From UMGS1002 sp964570825 (GTDB taxonomy: Bacteria > Bacillota > Clostridia > Oscillospirales > CAG-272): 64,000 nt of DNA. Of the stretch, positions 60,820-64,000 are shown in pieces. The stretch is taken from positions 34,799 through 98,798 of the forward strand of contig CAZMZJ010000008.1 in the NCBI GenBank assembly GCA_964570825.1. The letters run 5' to 3'. How positions within the stretch are numbered: position 1 is the stretch's first letter; each line of letters starts with the position of its first letter. Below the pieces are notes generated by a model that was not told the DNA's origin, made no database searches, and saw nothing but the letters and a program-made list of their open reading frames with translations. The translations under genes and the position numbers were made by a program.

Positions 60820-62535
60820 ATGAGTTTCAAAAGAGTAATTATTTTTTTGGCTGCGCTTATTTTTGCGGCCGCTATGCTCCCCGGCTGCGTTTCGGAAAAG
60901 GATAAAACAGATGAAACAAAAAATGACGATACCGCCGAAACTACATCACAAATATACAATATACTGTTATCATCACTTTCGGATTATGATATTGTGAGAC
61001 CGGAAAACGCAGCAAGCAGCGAAACCGAGGCTGCCAAGCTTGTTTTTAACGCAATAAAAAATAAGTTCGGGGCAGATGTGACCATTAAAACCGACTTCAT
61101 TAAGCCGGGAGACGCAAAATATTCGGCGGGTGAGTATGAAATACTTATCGGAGATACAAACAGAGAGGAGTCTGCCGGATACAGGGCCGTAATGAGAATT
61201 GACGACTACGGATACGGGCTTGTAGGCAAAAAGCTCGTTATAACCGGCGTCAGCGCCGAAAAAACATATCTTGCGGCGGAAAAGTTCGTGAGCGATATTA
61301 TAAATTCACATGCCGACGGAAACGACATTTTTTATTCGGGCGAATATGACTATATGTATGTCGGCAGCTACATGACGGACAGTTTCACTCTCAACGGCAT
61401 AAATATAAATGAATACGGTATAGTTTACAAATACGGAGGCGACGGCGGGGAAAGGCTGCTCGCAGAAAAGCTCCAAAATTCAATCTCTGCCGCATCCGGA
61501 TATCGGCTTGAGACTTATTCGGACAAGGAAACGGCAAAAAGAAGCCATGAAATACTTATCGGAACGACCTCAAGAGAGACCGGCGGCATTTATTCGCGCC
61601 AGATGGAAGAAAGCGAATATTTTATAGGGACGTGCGGCGCGAATATTCTTGTTTGGGCGAACAGTCTTTCGGGAAACACGGCGGCCATATGCACACTCAC
61701 CGACAGGATTAACGCAGCTTGCTCTGAAAGCAGAAGCGCTGCGTTAACTATCGGCGAGGCTGAGATTCTAAAAAGCAATGGCGATAACTTAATGTCGGTA
61801 ATGAGCTTCAATGTTCTGGTCAGCAATATAACTGCCGAGCGTGCTGAGAGAGTAACAACTATGGTTTTGAACTATCTTCCCGACACCGTAGGATTTCAGG
61901 AAGCGTCCTCAACCTGGGTGAACAAGCTCAACGCAAGCCTAAATAAGTATTATTCGTATGTCGGCGAGGGGCGGGACGGAGGAAATTCGGGCGAATATAA
62001 TCCGATTTTTTATCGCAAGGATAAGTTTACTGTCGTTGAAAGCGGCACAAAATGGCTTTCCGATACTCCGGACCGGGTGTCAAAATACAGCGAATCGTCG
62101 CTTAACCGGATTCTCACTTACGTGGTTTTGAAAAGAAAATCTGACGGGAAGATATTCGTACATATCAACACCCACCTCGAGCATACGAGCAGCGAGGCCC
62201 GTATAAAGCAGGCGACCGTGCTTGCCGGGTTCATAATTAAATATCCGGATTATCCGGTGATACTTACGGGGGATTTCAACTGCTCCTCGGGTACCGACGA
62301 GTACAAGATTATTGATTCGACTTTCCTCGCTTCATCCGCAGACATCGCGCTCAAAAAGGAAAACGCAGGCGCCACTTTCCACGGTTACGGAACATCAAGC
62401 AAAATCATCGATTTCATTTTCGTTTCGGACAAAAATATTATAGTCAGCCTATACAAAGTGGCAAACGAAATGATAAATGGCGATTATGCGTCTGACCACT
62501 ACCCGGTTTATGCCGAGTACACAATCATTTACTAA
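60820..62535 (+). CDS. Endonuclease/exonuclease/phosphatase-fold lipoprotein with duplicated N-terminal module
   Basis: A 571-residue lipoprotein; the lipobox ends at Cys23 (MLPGC). Residues about 56-165 and 199-305 are two related modules: both contain ILIGxTxRE (EILIGDTNREE and EILIGTTSRET) followed by a YG/YF-type strand and a helix. They resemble the small domain often found before catalytic domains in secreted glycoside hydrolases. The C-terminal EEP domain starts at VMSFNVLVSN and has VGFQEAS, INTHLEHTSSEARIKQA, ILTGDFNCSSG and SDHYPVYAEY, with all catalytic Glu, Asp and His residues. Target may be a surface phospho-ester or phosphodiester; unknown. GGAAGGA lies about 12 bases upstream. 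Confidence 0.87.
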   Translation: MSFKRVIIFLAALIFAAAMLPGCVSEKDKTDETKNDDTAETTSQIYNILLSSLSDYDIVRPENAASSETEAAKLVFNAIKNKFGADVTIKTDFIKPGDAKYSAGEYEILIGDTNREESAGYRAVMRIDDYGYGLVGKKLVITGVSAEKTYLAAEKFVSDIINSHADGNDIFYSGEYDYMYVGSYMTDSFTLNGININEYGIVYKYGGDGGERLLAEKLQNSISAASGYRLETYSDKETAKRSHEILIGTTSRETGGIYSRQMEESEYFIGTCGANILVWANSLSGNTAAICTLTDRINAACSESRSAALTIGEAEILKSNGDNLMSVMSFNVLVSNITAERAERVTTMVLNYLPDTVGFQEASSTWVNKLNASLNKYYSYVGEGRDGGNSGEYNPIFYRKDKFTVVESGTKWLSDTPDRVSKYSESSLNRILTYVVLKRKSDGKIFVHINTHLEHTSSEARIKQATVLAGFIIKYPDYPVILTGDFNCSSGTDEYKIIDSTFLASSADIALKKENAGATFHGYGTSSKIIDFIFVSDKNIIVSLYKVANEMINGDYASDHYPVYAEYTIIY

Positions 62536-62548
62536 TATAGACAAAATG

Positions 62549-62576
62549 AAAGGAACGCCGGAAGGCGTTCCTTTTC
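62549..62576 (+). terminator. Terminator after the EEP lipoprotein
   Basis: AAAGGAACGCC (62549-62559), loop GGAA, GGCGTTCCTTTT (62564-62575). The next gene converges from the other side. Confidence 0.85.
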
Positions 62577-62945
62577 TCAAAAGAGGCTGCTCAGCTTGAA
62601 AGATTCCAGCCGGCGCATCTCGTGTATTGCGTTGAGAAGAATCTGGCGCGCGTTTTCATAATCGTCCGCGCTGCCGGATTTTGCATATGATTTCATTGAA
62701 ACTATGGCGTCGGATACCTGATTCAACTCCACAAAGCTCACCGATAAACGGATGATGTCGTGATTTTTCTGCCAGTAATCGTCAAGTTTGCTGACAGCGG
62801 CATAGCAGCCCTCGACGCCCACCGCGGGCGCCTCGTACGCCATGACATACAGCTCGTCAGAAACTTTATTTATATAGATAAAATTCAATACTATCCCGGC
62901 AAGCATCAGTGTGAAAAAAACAAGCGATATAATAAAAATTTTCAT
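62577..62945 (-). CDS. DUF4363-like small membrane-anchored protein
   Basis: A 122-residue protein with one N-terminal hydrophobic helix (FIISLVFFTLMLAGIVLNFI) and a helical outside domain (YAAVSKLDDYWQKNHDIIRL). Its size, topology and placement behind a DUF421 gene match the DUF4363 family, which has no known function. It overlaps the DUF421 gene by four bases, so the two are translated together and may work as a pair. Its stop codon sits at the foot of the convergent terminator. Confidence 0.8.
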   Translation of the reverse strand: MKIFIISLVFFTLMLAGIVLNFIYINKVSDELYVMAYEAPAVGVEGCYAAVSKLDDYWQKNHDIIRLSVSFVELNQVSDAIVSMKSYAKSGSADDYENARQILLNAIHEMRRLESFKLSSLF

Positions 62946-63622
62946 TTTTTATTTTTTTCCTTTTTTATGCAGCAGATATTGTCTGAATCGTCAACCATCA
63001 TTAAAAATATGTCCTTAAGGGCACAGCCTTGCTCTGATATCTTCCCGTTCAGCCAGTCGTAGGTCTTGTTGTGATTGCGAAGGTTATAGTCGTTGACGTA
63101 TCCGTTTGCCACTATTATATGCATTATGCCGTTTTCTGAAGCTTTAATCGACATGTCGCGCATTGTCGGCTGTTTGTATTGGGCTTTTTTGATGACAGTG
63201 ATTTTGCCGCTCTGCTCGAGTATCGCATAGTTTACTTCGTTTAAGTCGGTTATGTCCTTCTGCCTCAGTTCGCCTATCAGCTCGTCAACCGATAACCGGG
63301 CGCGGTCAAGTTCCTTCTGGTTCAGTTTGCCCTGATCTATCAGAGTACTGGGACGAGAAGAAACTATATTTTTCAGCTTCGGAAATTTCATCAGTATCAC
63401 AGACATGGCCACTTCAATCGTGAGAATTGTGATTATAGGAATAAGAGCGAAACTTACGGGGAGTTCCTGATTTTCTATAGGCATCGATGCGATCTCAGAC
63501 AGAATCAGTGTGCTTACAAGCTCGGAAACCTCAAGCTCCCCGATCTGGCGTTTCCCCATAAGGCGCATGGCGCAGATTAACAATACATATATTATTACAG
63601 TGCGAAATAAAATGGTCGTCAT
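62942..63622 (-). CDS. DUF421 membrane protein (YetF/YcaP-like)
   Basis: A 226-residue DUF421 protein. Three N-terminal helices (TVIIYVLLICAMRLMGKRQI; then LIPIITILTIEVAMSVILM) lead to a soluble domain with the family signature RPSTLIDQGKLNQKELDRAR near 92-111, SVDELIGELRQKDITDLNEV and YAILEQSGKITVI. In Bacillus, members (YetF, YdfS, YrbG, YkjA) are spore or germination related and some have been linked to membrane homeostasis; function is not settled. AAAGG lies about 14 bases before the ATG. The first gene of a two-gene unit. Confidence 0.92.
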   Translation of the reverse strand: MTTILFRTVIIYVLLICAMRLMGKRQIGELEVSELVSTLILSEIASMPIENQELPVSFALIPIITILTIEVAMSVILMKFPKLKNIVSSRPSTLIDQGKLNQKELDRARLSVDELIGELRQKDITDLNEVNYAILEQSGKITVIKKAQYKQPTMRDMSIKASENGIMHIIVANGYVNDYNLRNHNKTYDWLNGKISEQGCALKDIFLMMVDDSDNICCIKKEKNKK

Positions 63623-63910
63623 GTTTATAACATTACCTTTCTGCCGAGTGCTAATATATTTCAGGTACGGCGTCGGCGCGTTTTTTTTAATATATATAGA
63701 AATGAAAATTATTTAAGTTGATAAGGATATTTCAAATTTGTAAAACCGCAAAAATTTATTATGCAGATAATAGTTTATCCAAAGACAGATTATAAAAACA
63801 AAAAATATATTGGAATTATAGTGCAGAATGGATGTATTGGGCTTATGATGCATAAAAGAAAACTGCAGGGAACAGCATATCGAAAAATAAAAAAAATATT
63901 AAAAAAGCTA
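63623..63910. other. A+T-rich gap before the rRNA promoter
   Basis: Nothing convincing is visible. A 52-codon frame (63761-63919) lacks a ribosome-binding site and runs into the promoter. GAGTGCTAA at 63646-63654 is half of a CIRCE element without its partner. Confidence 0.6.
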
Positions 63911-63939
63911 TTGACATAAATACAATGTCGTGTTATAAT
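63911..63939 (+). promoter_or_regulatory. Strong promoter of a ribosomal RNA operon
   Basis: TTGACA at 63911-63916, exactly 17 bases, TATAAT at 63934-63939. The following leader (63940-64000) with GCCGCGAGAAGAGCGGC and CCTTGAAAATTGAACAAC is the sort found before 16S rRNA genes in Clostridia and Bacilli; the rRNA itself begins beyond the window. Confidence 0.88.
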
Positions 63940-64000
63940 CTAAAAGCTGCCGCGAGAAGAGCGGCGGGGACGGTCCTTGAAAATTGAACAACACACTTTA

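Noticed and set aside
63646..63654. GAGTGCTAA, half of a CIRCE heat-shock operator
   Set aside because: The partner TTAGCACTC is not present nine bases away; the sequence there is TAACATTAC.
63761..63919. A 52-codon frame upstream of the rRNA promoter
   Set aside because: No ribosome-binding site, A+T-rich Lys/Ile composition and overlap with the -35 element.

Overview
The window is a stretch of low-to-mid GC Firmicutes chromosome, most likely from an endospore-forming member of the Clostridia. The evidence is a spoIIGA-sigE pair (pro-sigma-E and its processing protease), mutS2, an ispH gene fused to ribosomal protein S1 (a clostridial arrangement), a T-box leader, DltA/MBOAT-like cell-surface genes, and consensus sigma-A promoters (TTGACA-17-TATAAT) ahead of many units. 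I see no insertion sequences, prophage, CRISPR array or tRNA gene. Gene density is high and the content is mostly chromosomal housekeeping.

Layout. 0-10 kb: mutS2, an orphan rhamnulokinase, an AEC-type transporter, a divergent PRPP synthetase, a DUF1385 (YqhQ-like) membrane protein, then a leftward operon of a short pre-ATP-grasp-like protein, an Asp/Glu racemase and murE. 10-24 kb: GNAT acetyltransferase, an RpiR regulator overlapping a BaiN/HI0933-type flavoprotein, the cmk-plsC-ispH/rpsA cluster, a DUF436 protein, an rRNA methyltransferase, uvrA, and a polar amino-acid ABC transporter whose binding protein appears circularly permuted. 24-33 kb: leftward acn-icd operon, then a rightward cassette of transglutaminase-like membrane protein, amino-acid adenylation enzyme, carrier protein and MBOAT acyltransferase. 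32-40 kb: rdgB-yhbY-nadD-yqeK-LCP-rsfS-leuS, then rpsU. 40-48 kb: fkbM-type methyltransferase, HIT protein, sugar-phosphate isomerase-like protein, an acyl-CoA synthetase behind a T-box, aspartokinase, and an ABC exporter with a MarR-type operator. 48-58 kb: DUF1015, rpmE, hflX, yigZ, the convergent spoIIGA-sigE pair, then dgt-like, dnaG and rpoD. 58-64 kb: an extracellular binding lipoprotein, a HAD phosphatase, an endonuclease/phosphatase-fold lipoprotein with a duplicated N-terminal module, DUF4363 and DUF421 membrane proteins, and finally a strong promoter with a leader typical of a 16S rRNA operon that begins just beyond the end.

Most notable points: (1) a T-box with probable leucine specifier (CUC) controls a lone acyl-CoA synthetase, suggesting leucine made from a branched-chain acid; (2) the TGase/A-domain/ACP/MBOAT cassette resembles dlt but lacks dltD and carries an AlgI-length MBOAT, so it may be an undescribed surface-acylation system; (3) the amino-acid binding protein has its usual C-terminal segment at the N-terminus; (4) murE lacks the DAP-specifying Arg and sits with an Asp/Glu racemase and a ligase-like fragment, pointing to L-Lys/D-Asp-type peptidoglycan or its remnant; (5) a perfect dyad lies inside the uvrA promoter. 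All calls are by reading the sequence; no database search was run.
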